Source: an uncultured Dorea sp.
GTDB lineage: Bacteria; Bacillota; Clostridia; Lachnospirales; Lachnospiraceae
Assembly (NCBI GenBank): GCA_910585725.1
Contig: CAJUFA010000043.1
Coordinates: 1-22,423, forward strand
Length of the DNA stretch: 22,423 nucleotides
Reading direction: 5' to 3'
Within the stretch, counting starts at the first letter, position 1. Every line of letters begins with the position of its first letter. This document shows, in pieces, positions 7,862-15,042 of the stretch. The position numbers and the translations under genes are program-made. The notes beneath the pieces are model-generated. The model did not search any database. It saw only the letters and a list, made by a program, of their open reading frames with translations, and was not told the origin of the DNA.

Positions 7862-8926
7862 TTATTTTGAATATCTACAGTCCAACAGACCTTCCGCCTC
7901 TTCTTTCACCTGGTCTAGCTGGTCTCCTGTAAGGAATGTCAGAACAATCCGTTTTTTCTCTGAAGTAAACGGCTTCATCTGATGGAGGCTCCCTTCCTTT
8001 ATATGATATGGTTTCCCATAGACGCTGGAATTAGCCGGCTCCAGCCCAACGACGTAATCTCCTGACGCGATAGATTTCCACTGCATAAAATAGGGAAGTT
8101 CCCTGAGATTATACTCTATTTTCAAGCCGATTCCCAACCCTTTATTGATAATCGCGGCAAATGTATTGCCCTCCTGGTCCGCCGCCATCTCATGCAGGAA
8201 TACGTACTCTGGTTCATTATCCTTCGGCGCTTCCATCTTATTCCAATTCATAACATTCATCGCCGCCGTCTCATCTCTTGGCGTTACCCTTCCGGTCGGT
8301 ATCACAATCTCGGAATCTTCGCACAGCAACGGGTATCCGACGTTCATATGATACAGAAGCATCATTGGCTCTGTCCGGAACCCTTCATTCGTAATCTCAT
8401 CCTCAATACAGATACGGTTCTGTCCGTACCGGGTCGTAATCTTCCTCCTAAGCACGAGATTTTCCCCGAACAGCTCTGCCTCCCGCATCTCTCCCGACAA
8501 CGTTATCGTATAGTTATCGCCTTCCCAGCAGGCGTCGGCTCCCACATGCTCCGCCGGCGTCGTGCGTATCCTCCCATGCATAGGATAGTCTTTGCCGTCG
8601 ACACGGCAAGGGGCGCAGATATTCTCAAGCCCGCAGGTAAATAACATTCCCCCCATGATACTCCTCTGTGCTTCCGCTCCGTTAGTATCATAATGATTCC
8701 GCCCCATCAGCCCCGGCTTTGATAAGAAGCTGATATTATGCCCCAGGAAAGAGACGTCCGCGATATCCATACATTTATCCGCCGTCACCGTAAATCTCAA
8801 GGGACCGTTTTTTACTTCGTATGCTTTCATCCCCCTTGCTCTTCCTTCATCATAGGTCACCGGACGAACATTCATGATCTGCTGCATACTCCCGGTTAAA
8901 CTAAGTAAAGTCCTCCTGCTTTCCAT
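7862..8926 (-). CDS. DUF4432 / aldose 1-epimerase-like protein
   Basis: 354 residues, matching the DUF4432 family, which has the galactose-mutarotase beta-sandwich fold. Landmarks are FTCGLENICAP (96-106), MHGRI (116-120), YHMNVGYPLL with His193 (192-201) and GLEPAN near residue 300; conserved His and Glu positions of this kind form the catalytic site in aldose epimerases. No signal peptide. The gene begins three bases after the cutC stop codon, its ribosome site (AAGGTG) lying within the cutC 3' end, so the two are translationally coupled. The likely role is interconverting anomers of a released sugar such as mannose or a mannobiose, but no member function I can name decides the substrate. 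It sits in the operon with the transporter, isomerase and beta-mannosidase. Family sure, reaction inferred. Confidence 0.8.
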   Translation of the reverse strand: MESRRTLLSLTGSMQQIMNVRPVTYDEGRARGMKAYEVKNGPLRFTVTADKCMDIADVSFLGHNISFLSKPGLMGRNHYDTNGAEAQRSIMGGMLFTCGLENICAPCRVDGKDYPMHGRIRTTPAEHVGADACWEGDNYTITLSGEMREAELFGENLVLRRKITTRYGQNRICIEDEITNEGFRTEPMMLLYHMNVGYPLLCEDSEIVIPTGRVTPRDETAAMNVMNWNKMEAPKDNEPEYVFLHEMAADQEGNTFAAIINKGLGIGLKIEYNLRELPYFMQWKSIASGDYVVGLEPANSSVYGKPYHIKEGSLHQMKPFTSEKKRIVLTFLTGDQLDQVKEEAEGLLDCRYSK

Positions 8927-8929
8927 CTG

Positions 8930-9712
8930 TCATTCACCTTTCCCTGAATCAATTCCCGCCTGACCCGCTTCTAATAACTCCAGAACCCGTTTTGCTTTCA
9001 GAATCTCTTCCTTGTTTGTCCGTAAAATATTATATTCACTGAATCCCGGGAGCCCCATATGAATACGCGGATTCCGATGGATCATGCCGCTGTCTGTGCT
9101 CTGTTTTCCTGACATATGAAAACTGGCGGCATGGACGTCCTCTATCATTTGACGGATTATTTCCGCATTGACCCCGCTCCCCACCAAAATTTCAATTCTT
9201 CCATCCGCCTGCAGGATCAGATTCTTCAACACTTCTTTTCCTTCCGCACAGCAAGAAGCCTGTCCCGATGTAAGAATCGTATCCGCTCCTGTCTCTATGG
9301 CTTCCTCCAATGTCCTGTATGGATCCCTACATACGTCAAACGCCCGGTGTAAAGTTAAATGCAACGAATCGGCACACTCTCTGACCGCTCTCATCCTGTC
9401 TACATCCAAATTCCCGTCTGCCCTTAAACATCCGGTTACAACTCCGTCTGCTCCCAATTCCCGAAACATCCGGATATCTTCTTTGATCATCTGAAATTCT
9501 GCGTCCGTATATAAAAAATCTCCAAACCTTGGCCGAATCAGCACATTCAATTCTATATCGCACATCTTGCGGATCTGTTTAAACTGACTCACTCCGGGCG
9601 TTGTTCCCCCTATGATTAGGTTTGAACAAACCTCCAGACAGTCCGCGCCGCCTTCCTGCGCAATTTTCGCGGACTCTGCCGAATCAACACAAACTTCCAG
9701 CTTTGTTTTCAT
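8930..9712 (-). CDS. cutC: CutC family protein (TIM barrel)
   Basis: 260 residues from the ATG at 9712. It matches the CutC family along its length: LEVCVDSAESA at the start, GGADCLEVCSNLIIGGTTPG, LIRPRFGDFLYTDAEF, GADGVVTGCL, LTLHRAFDV, GADTILTSGQ and ILVGSGVN. The family was named for copper homeostasis in E. coli, but it is a TIM barrel without a settled biochemical role. An ATG four codons upstream (9724) is possible; I prefer 9712 because CutC proteins usually begin just before LEVCVDS and GGGAGA (9717-9722) precedes it, although that spacing is short. The gene follows the binding-protein gene after 108 bases that hold tandem repeats and a hairpin, and is coupled to the DUF4432 gene. Its place among sugar genes suggests a carbohydrate role; this is inference. 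Confidence 0.88.
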   Translation of the reverse strand: MKTKLEVCVDSAESAKIAQEGGADCLEVCSNLIIGGTTPGVSQFKQIRKMCDIELNVLIRPRFGDFLYTDAEFQMIKEDIRMFRELGADGVVTGCLRADGNLDVDRMRAVRECADSLHLTLHRAFDVCRDPYRTLEEAIETGADTILTSGQASCCAEGKEVLKNLILQADGRIEILVGSGVNAEIIRQMIEDVHAASFHMSGKQSTDSGMIHRNPRIHMGLPGFSEYNILRTNKEEILKAKRVLELLEAGQAGIDSGKGE

Positions 9713-9731
9713 CTTCTCTCCCATCTCTTGT

Positions 9732-9777
9732 AAGAAAGGCAGTTCTTTCTATACATGATCTAAGAACTGCCTTTCTT
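9732..9777 (-). terminator. Perfect 16-bp hairpin between the binding-protein gene and cutC
   Basis: AAGAAAGGCAGTTCTT (9732-9747) pairs perfectly with AAGAACTGCCTTTCTT (9762-9777) across a 14-base loop. On the transcribed minus strand no run of T follows, so strong rho-independent termination is not expected. More likely it protects the 3' end of the upstream binding-protein message or reduces read-through, raising binding-protein level relative to the enzymes downstream. Confidence 0.55.
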
Positions 9778-9830
9778 CGATTACTTACTTTTTTTCGATT
9801 ACTTACTTCGATTGCTTGCTTTATTTCGAT
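9778..9830. repeat. Short degenerate tandem repeat after the binding-protein stop codon
   Basis: On the plus strand CGATT recurs at 9778, 9796, 9809 and 9827, followed by ACTTACTT, ACTTACTT, GCTTGCTT and CTTTCC. Units are 13 to 18 bases; the first includes a T-run insertion. The rightmost unit overlaps the final codons and the TAA stop (9821-9823), so the gene end appears to have been copied downstream several times. Each unit on the minus strand keeps a TAA-like stop. Confidence 0.55.
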
Positions 9831-11314
9831 TCTTTCCACTCGTCGATCTGTTTCTGCATCTCTTCGATAACCTTGTCAATTCCTGTAGCTTCTAATTTTT
9901 CCTGAAGCTTCGGCAGATATTCCTCCGGATCAACGCTTCCTGTATACAAAGATTTCCCGAACTCATCCAGTACGTTTCCAAATCCGGCCACCTCTGTGCT
10001 CACCGGCTCAAGATCAAAATCAAATCCAAAGGACGGCGCCGCAACTGACGAATCGTTAAATTCTTTGAAGGTCGCCCATTTATCAACCGGCTCATTCTCC
10101 AGTACATAGGTATTAAACAGTCCGCCCTGTACCCAGTAAGATACTGAATAATTCTTCCTGGTCTCTTCATTCAGCTTAATCTTGTTCTCGTATACATATG
10201 GTTTTCCTTCAGCCTCCGCCGCTTCATCGGCCGGAACTTCCACTTTATCCCAGTGCTCTCCTTCGATGCCATAGTTCAGCAGATTCCTGAGATATTCGTC
10301 CGTGTTGATCAGGTTCAGCAGTTCTACAGCTTTTTCCGGATGCTTCGTCTGTGCGTTAATCGCCGTAAGAGCGCCGCGGGCGGAGAGATTCGTCACATAT
10401 GTATCCATAATCGGGGTCGCCACTACTTCATATCCAAGATCCTTACCCCATACCAGCTCGGCATACGGCTGTCCGTCGCCCTTTGTCACGAAGCGCTTTA
10501 CCGCCTTGTCGTCTGACGCTGTGGCGGCGTCCTTATTAATATAACCTGCCAAATAGTATTTGCGCATTGTATCCAGGGTGGACTTCATCTTATCTGTCTC
10601 GAACACGTTCTTAACCGTCAGTGTGTCGTCTCCATATTCGATACCTACCGGATTCTGAATCAGATCCATGTAGATGGGTGCGGAATAGCTGCTGGTGAGA
10701 TACATCGGCACCACGTCCTTTTCCTTCTCCTTGATAATCTCAAGCCACGGCTCTAAGTCTTCCAGACTATGAATCTCGTCTACCGGAACATCATATTTAT
10801 CAACATATTCCTTGGTAAATACCCACATAGGCATACTTCCGATCTCTTTTTCACTTGGAACGCCGTAGGTCTTATCCTGTACTTTTGCCGCCTCCCAGAA
10901 ACGCTCGTCGATGGTTTTGTACATCTCCGTATCTTTAATATAATCGTCTATCTGAAGAAACGCGCCCTTATTGGCGTTCTGAAGATAGTTATTCGCCCAA
11001 GAACAGGTAAAACACAGATCCCAGTCGTCGCCTGTATTGATCACAACCTGCATTTTCTGGTCATAATCGCCCCATCCTGCCGTATTGACTTTCAGTTTTA
11101 CGCCGATCTTCTCGGTTATATATTCATTAACCTTATCAAGAACCCGATCCTGATCTTTCTGGGCGTCGCCAATCTGCCACCAGGTAAGTTCCACAACCTC
11201 GTCTCCGCTGGAATTCGTCTCCGCTTTTTTTCCGCCGCATCCGGCCAGCAGACCGGCTGTCATCACCGCCGTAAGGCCCGCCGCTGCAAATCTTTTAAAC
11301 ATATTATACTTCAT
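9821..11314 (-). CDS. Sugar ABC transporter substrate-binding lipoprotein (DUF3502 C-terminus)
   Basis: 497 residues. A lipoprotein signal is clear: basic start, hydrophobic stretch and the lipobox LLAGC with Cys26 as the lipidated residue, so the protein is anchored outside the membrane. The mature part resembles the large extracellular solute-binding proteins of the LipO/LplA type. The C-terminal segment (about 405-495: PSFGFDF, TGSVDPEEYLPKLQEKLEATG, IDKVIEEMQKQIDEW) matches the DUF3502 domain of such proteins. It would capture oligosaccharides and deliver them to the two permeases, whose genes precede it by 21 bases. Start at 11314 has AAAGGAGA upstream. Given the intracellular mannosidases, mannose-containing oligosaccharides are the likely ligand; this is inferred from context only. 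Confidence 0.92.
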   Translation of the reverse strand: MKYNMFKRFAAAGLTAVMTAGLLAGCGGKKAETNSSGDEVVELTWWQIGDAQKDQDRVLDKVNEYITEKIGVKLKVNTAGWGDYDQKMQVVINTGDDWDLCFTCSWANNYLQNANKGAFLQIDDYIKDTEMYKTIDERFWEAAKVQDKTYGVPSEKEIGSMPMWVFTKEYVDKYDVPVDEIHSLEDLEPWLEIIKEKEKDVVPMYLTSSYSAPIYMDLIQNPVGIEYGDDTLTVKNVFETDKMKSTLDTMRKYYLAGYINKDAATASDDKAVKRFVTKGDGQPYAELVWGKDLGYEVVATPIMDTYVTNLSARGALTAINAQTKHPEKAVELLNLINTDEYLRNLLNYGIEGEHWDKVEVPADEAAEAEGKPYVYENKIKLNEETRKNYSVSYWVQGGLFNTYVLENEPVDKWATFKEFNDSSVAAPSFGFDFDLEPVSTEVAGFGNVLDEFGKSLYTGSVDPEEYLPKLQEKLEATGIDKVIEEMQKQIDEWKESK

Positions 11315-11335
11315 GATATATTCTCCTTTCTAATT

Positions 11336-12298
11336 CTACTCTTTTACCGCCCCAACTGTCAATCCATTCACGAAATATCTCTGGAAGAATGGATAAGCAA
11401 AAATAATCGGTAACGTTGAAATCACAACGATTGCCATCTTAATCGTCTCTTTGGGCATATTCGCCGCCGCCGTAATCCCGTCGACTCCCATCGTAGCTTT
11501 ATTATTCGCAAGCCAGTCGATGGAACTTTCGATCTGAATCAGCAGATATTGCAGCGGGATCAAATCTTTATTGTCCATATACATCATAGCGTTAAACCAG
11601 TCGTTCCAGTATCCCAGCGTCAGGAAAAGACCGATCGTCGCAAGTCCCGGAAGCGCCATCGGAATCACGATCTGGAAGAAAAGTCTCCACTCGGACGCCC
11701 CGTCGATCTTGGCTGATTCTACCACCGCATCCGGGATACTCGTCTTAAAAAATGTCCGAAGCACAATGATGTTAAACGAATTCAGACAAAGAGGTAAGAT
11801 CAGCGCCCAGAGAGAATCCTTTAACATAAGTACCTTGGTTACGATCAAGTAATTCGCGATCATACCGCCGCTGAACAACATCGGAATCGTAATTACGGTC
11901 GTAAAGAATTTACGGTACGCATATGTTTTCCTGGATAACGCATACGCGTAAGTGCCTGTCAGCAGCAATCCGATGATGGTTCCAACGATAGTGATAAAAA
12001 TCGTCACACCGTAACTTCTTAAGATATTTTCCCCGGCGCTAATGATATATTCATAAGCATAGAAGCTTAGCTTTTCCGGAATAAACCGATATCCGTTCAT
12101 CGACAGTGAAGCCTCGTCCGTAAATGAGATGATAATGACAAAGATAAACGGAATCACACAGATCAGCGACAATACGGTCAGCAATATGTTAAATATGATA
12201 TTCGTCGGCGTTTTGATCTGGTTATATCTACATTCCTCCGCCTCTATCTTTTTAATCCTTTTCTCCAGTTTTCTTTTAGACATTACTTTTTCGGCCAT
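11336..12298 (-). CDS. Carbohydrate ABC transporter permease (LplC/YtcP type)
   Basis: 320 residues with six predicted membrane segments; the first spans about 33-58. The cytoplasmic EAA loop that contacts the ATPase is at about 194-217 (ESAKIDGASEW followed by IVIPMALPG). The C-terminus QRYFVNGLTVGAVKE is typical of the second permease in LplB/LplC-type importers for complex oligosaccharides (CUT1 subfamily). A basic N-terminal helix (residues 1-30) precedes the first segment. The start at 12298 has a run of G (AAAGGGGGG) as ribosome site. It lies between the partner permease (17-base gap) and the binding protein (21-base gap). There is no ATPase gene in the operon, so the importer must use a shared MsmK-like ATPase encoded elsewhere. 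Confidence 0.92.
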   Translation of the reverse strand: MAEKVMSKRKLEKRIKKIEAEECRYNQIKTPTNIIFNILLTVLSLICVIPFIFVIIISFTDEASLSMNGYRFIPEKLSFYAYEYIISAGENILRSYGVTIFITIVGTIIGLLLTGTYAYALSRKTYAYRKFFTTVITIPMLFSGGMIANYLIVTKVLMLKDSLWALILPLCLNSFNIIVLRTFFKTSIPDAVVESAKIDGASEWRLFFQIVIPMALPGLATIGLFLTLGYWNDWFNAMMYMDNKDLIPLQYLLIQIESSIDWLANNKATMGVDGITAAANMPKETIKMAIVVISTLPIIFAYPFFQRYFVNGLTVGAVKE

Positions 12299-12315
12299 GT
12301 TCGTTTCCCCCCTTT

Positions 12316-13278
12316 CTAGAATAATGCGTTTTCGTTGTCGACCTTTGATACGATCTTATTTGCGATCATGATCAATACGAATCCGACCGTCGACTGGAAC
12401 AGCGCCGCCGCGGAACTCATCCCGATCTCACCGCTTGTCTTAAGCGCCCGGAAAATGTATGTATCAAGTACGTTGGTTACCGGATACAGCGGCCCGGAAT
12501 TCTTCGGCAGCTGATAGAACAATCCGAAGTCTGCTTTAAATATTCCTCCCACGGACATGATAAGCAGAATCGTGATTACCGGTTTCAGAAGCGGCAGCGT
12601 AATGTATTTGATCTGCTGCCATTTGGTCGCCCCGTCCAGAACCGCCGCCTCATAGTAAGTCTTATCGATCCCGCAGATTGACGCAAGATAGACTACCGTG
12701 TTATACCCCATTCCTTTCCACTGACTCATGAAAATAATGATAAACGGCCAGAATTTTGTCTCTGTGTACCAGGAAACAGGTTCCCCTCCAAACTGCTGGA
12801 TAACCGCGTTAAAATAACCTTTTTCCGGATTCAGAAATGCAAATACACAATAACTTACAACTACCCATGACAGAAAATACGGCAGGAACATAGAACTCTG
12901 ATAGATCTTCATCATCCCTTTGTTTTTAATCTCATTCAGCAGTAACGCAAGTACTACCGGCACCGCCACGCCGAGTATGATGAATGTAAAATTGTAAAGC
13001 ACTGTATTCCTTACAATGATCCATGCATCGCCGCTGCTGAACAGAAATTTAAAATTGTCAAACCAGACGGTCTCGCTCGTAAATAAATTGTAGAAGAATC
13101 CGTCCCCGGACAATCGGAATTTCTTAAATGCTACCAGGATACCGAACAGCGGCAGGTATGCAAAAAACAGAAACCAGATCGCCCCTGGCATGCTTAAGAT
13201 AAGCAGCTCCTTGTTCGCTTTCAGTCGGCTCAGGAAATTCCCTTTCGGCTTATCAGCCTTTTTTGTGTTTACTCTCAC
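12316..13278 (-). CDS. Carbohydrate ABC transporter permease (LplB/YteP type)
   Basis: 320 residues, six predicted membrane segments starting about residue 25 (LLILSMPGAIWFLFFAYLP). The EAA loop is at about 210-233 (EAAVLDGATKW, then ITLPLLKP). RNTVLYNFTFIILG (90-103), WKGMGYNTVVYLA (187-199) and the C-terminal NKIVSK/ENALF pattern match LplB-type permeases of CUT1 importers. The start codon is GTG at 13278, with AGGAGG seven bases upstream. It is the first gene of the transporter operon and forms the heterodimeric channel with the next gene product. The preceding 130 bases hold the operon promoter. Confidence 0.92.
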   Translation of the reverse strand: MRVNTKKADKPKGNFLSRLKANKELLILSMPGAIWFLFFAYLPLFGILVAFKKFRLSGDGFFYNLFTSETVWFDNFKFLFSSGDAWIIVRNTVLYNFTFIILGVAVPVVLALLLNEIKNKGMMKIYQSSMFLPYFLSWVVVSYCVFAFLNPEKGYFNAVIQQFGGEPVSWYTETKFWPFIIIFMSQWKGMGYNTVVYLASICGIDKTYYEAAVLDGATKWQQIKYITLPLLKPVITILLIMSVGGIFKADFGLFYQLPKNSGPLYPVTNVLDTYIFRALKTSGEIGMSSAAALFQSTVGFVLIMIANKIVSKVDNENALF

Positions 13279-13409
13279 TTTTAACCCTCCTTTTGTACCG
13301 TCTGTCGACTCAGGAACTCTTTAACAATAATTCACATATTTTGACTTATTCTTTTTCTTCCAGTCCCTTAGCGGTTCGTCAACTTGCGGTGTTTTCTTGA
13401 TCCATATTA

Positions 13410-13438
13410 ACTATATCATTGTGCACTTTTCATGAAAA
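13410..13438 (-). promoter_or_regulatory. Putative promoter of the transporter operon
   Basis: On the minus strand TTTTCA (13433-13438) and TATAGT (13410-13415) are spaced by 17 bases, an acceptable sigma-A promoter with a weak -35, as expected for one that needs an activator. Transcription would start near 13403, leaving a leader of about 125 bases before the GTG at 13278, in which I see no clear structured element. Confidence 0.5.
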
Positions 13439-13466
13439 GTTGAAAACTTTTAGGTTCATTGCACAA
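13419..13466. promoter_or_regulatory. Nested inverted repeats, probable operator of the transporter operon
   Basis: A perfect 16-bp palindrome, ACTTTTCATGAAAAGT (13425-13440), overlaps the -35 box. A third half-site, ACTTTT (13446-13451), lies 5 bases downstream of it on the plus strand. An outer pair, TTGTGC (13419-13424) and GCACAA (13461-13466), encloses the whole set. This is a good candidate binding region for the AraC-type regulator encoded next door, or for another sugar regulator. Confidence 0.45.
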
Positions 13467-13472
13467 ATTCTA

Positions 13473-13521
13473 GGACAAAAAAATCGTGAAATAATTTGTC
13501 CATTATTTCACGATTTTGTCC
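13473..13521 (-). terminator. Rho-independent terminator after the response regulator gene
   Basis: AAATCGTGAAATAAT (13481-13495) pairs perfectly with ATTATTTCACGATTT (13502-13516). On the minus strand the stem is followed by a run of seven T. Outer GGAC (13473-13476) and GTCC (13518-13521) could extend the stem around a small bulge. It lies a few bases after the regulator stop codon and separates the kinase/regulator unit from the transporter operon. Confidence 0.85.
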
Positions 13522-13524
13522 ACT

Positions 13525-15042
13525 CTAATATTTTTTCATTTCACGCAGAGAAGCAGGCGACACACCGTAGCATTGTTTGAATTTCCGGTAAAAATAGCTG
13601 GTATCCGGATATCCTACCTGCTTTGCAATATCATTTATTTTCATATTCGTATTCAGGATCAGATCTTTGGCAATCCCGTTTTTTGTGTTGCTCAGATACT
13701 GGGCAAAGGAACACCCCACTTCTTTCTGGAAGATCTGACCGAGATAAGACGCATTCATATGATATTTATAAGCCAGCGTCTTCAGATTCATATCATCTTT
13801 ATAATTGTGCTGCACCTCGGCAATGATCTGACGTACCACCGGGGTATACAGCGTATCCTCCTCATTCATGCATTCCATAATCTCTGTGATCTCTGAAATA
13901 AACGCTGCCTTTATTCCGAGAATGTCGTCCGCGCCGAAGATCGTCTCAATCAACTCTGTCAGATCATAAAACCTGTCAGATTCAAGCCTGTACTCCTTCT
14001 TAATATCCTGGAGCAGCATCGCTGTTCTCACCGCCGTCTGATACAGAGAACCGGCGGAAGCGTCTTTGCGCATATTGCTGATGAACAAATCTTCTATATA
14101 AGCGGCGGCAGATTCTTTTTCCTTTTTCAAAATATATTTTCTGAGAAGCGCCTCATCCATACGAACCACTTCCGTTTTCCTGCTTCCGATCTGTCTCTGG
14201 CTGATACAGCTTCCATATCCCTCGATGATCAGATATTTCTGCAGCTTCTTTGCAGTCTTGTATGCCTCCGGAAGCTGCTCGATACTGCTAAAGCATGAAC
14301 CTACGCCGATAAAAGTCATGATGTCAAAACTGCTTTCAATCCTGTTCTGCAGCTCAGAAAAATACTCTAACGCTCCTTCTTCATCCGTGCCGCTGTCCAA
14401 CAGTACCATAAGCAGATTATCCGGCGGGAGATGTACAATCCTCAATCCGCTCTCTTTCTTCAATTCCACAAGAACTTCCGCAATCTTCTTTTCCTTCAGC
14501 CTGTCCGCGTTCCACTTCATGACGGCCGCATAGTAATTTCCGTGTTCTTCGCCGATTCCCAGTATTTTTTCATATTTACTATATTCTTCTTTCAAGGATT
14601 TCCCGCTTAAAAAATTTATCCACTGCGTCTTTTCATCGATATACTGTAGTTTTTTCTTATCCGTCTCTTCTAATTTCTGCACGGTTTCCCGAAGCTGACG
14701 CTCTAACTCTTCCTCATTGATCGGCTTTAAGATATAATTTTCAACTCCCAGACGAATTGCTTCTCTGGCATAATCAAACTCATCGTATCCCGTCAGGATA
14801 ATAAAGCGTACCTGCTCTTCCTTTTCCCTGATCTTCCGAAGAAGCGTCAATCCGTCCATCTCCGGCATACTGATATCCGTCACCACAATATGTACCGGCT
14901 CTTTCTCCCACATTTCAAGCGCTTCCGTTCCGTCATGGGCCATATGCACCACGTCAAGCCCCAAAGCCTCCCAATCCAGAATATTCCGTAATCCCTGCAG
15001 AATTAATTCCTCATCCTCCACAATCATTACTTTCTTCATCAT
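13525..15042 (-). CDS. AraC-family response regulator (YesN type)
   Basis: 505 residues in three parts. Residues 1-120 are a receiver domain with the acidic pair Asp10/Glu11, the phosphorylation site Asp56 in VVTDISMPEMDG and Lys106 in ILKPI. A middle region (about 130-390) of the YesN kind follows. Residues about 403-505 are an AraC-type double helix-turn-helix, with LKTLAYKYHMNASYLGQIF for the first helix pair and INDIAKQVGYPDTSYFYRKF for the second. Such regulators are phosphorylated by the partner kinase and activate sugar uptake and hydrolysis genes. The gene overlaps the kinase stop codon by four bases (ATGA at 15039-15042), so both are made together. It is last in its unit and is followed by a strong terminator. 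Likely targets are the mannoside promoters at 13410, 20733 and 22156. Confidence 0.93.
   Translation of the reverse strand: MMKKVMIVEDEELILQGLRNILDWEALGLDVVHMAHDGTEALEMWEKEPVHIVVTDISMPEMDGLTLLRKIREKEEQVRFIILTGYDEFDYAREAIRLGVENYILKPINEEELERQLRETVQKLEETDKKKLQYIDEKTQWINFLSGKSLKEEYSKYEKILGIGEEHGNYYAAVMKWNADRLKEKKIAEVLVELKKESGLRIVHLPPDNLLMVLLDSGTDEEGALEYFSELQNRIESSFDIMTFIGVGSCFSSIEQLPEAYKTAKKLQKYLIIEGYGSCISQRQIGSRKTEVVRMDEALLRKYILKKEKESAAAYIEDLFISNMRKDASAGSLYQTAVRTAMLLQDIKKEYRLESDRFYDLTELIETIFGADDILGIKAAFISEITEIMECMNEEDTLYTPVVRQIIAEVQHNYKDDMNLKTLAYKYHMNASYLGQIFQKEVGCSFAQYLSNTKNGIAKDLILNTNMKINDIAKQVGYPDTSYFYRKFKQCYGVSPASLREMKKY

Noticed and set aside
9778..9830. Short repeats as a possible CRISPR remnant
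   Set aside because: Units are 13-18 bases with no spacers and overlap a gene end; no cas genes are present.
10769..11413. A 214-residue open frame on the plus strand opposite the binding-protein gene
   Set aside because: Overlaps a clear lipoprotein gene end to end and lacks recognisable domains; a shadow of biased codon use.
13279..13524. Catabolite-repression (cre) site for the mannoside operons
   Set aside because: No sequence close to the cre consensus was found in this or the other upstream regions by eye.
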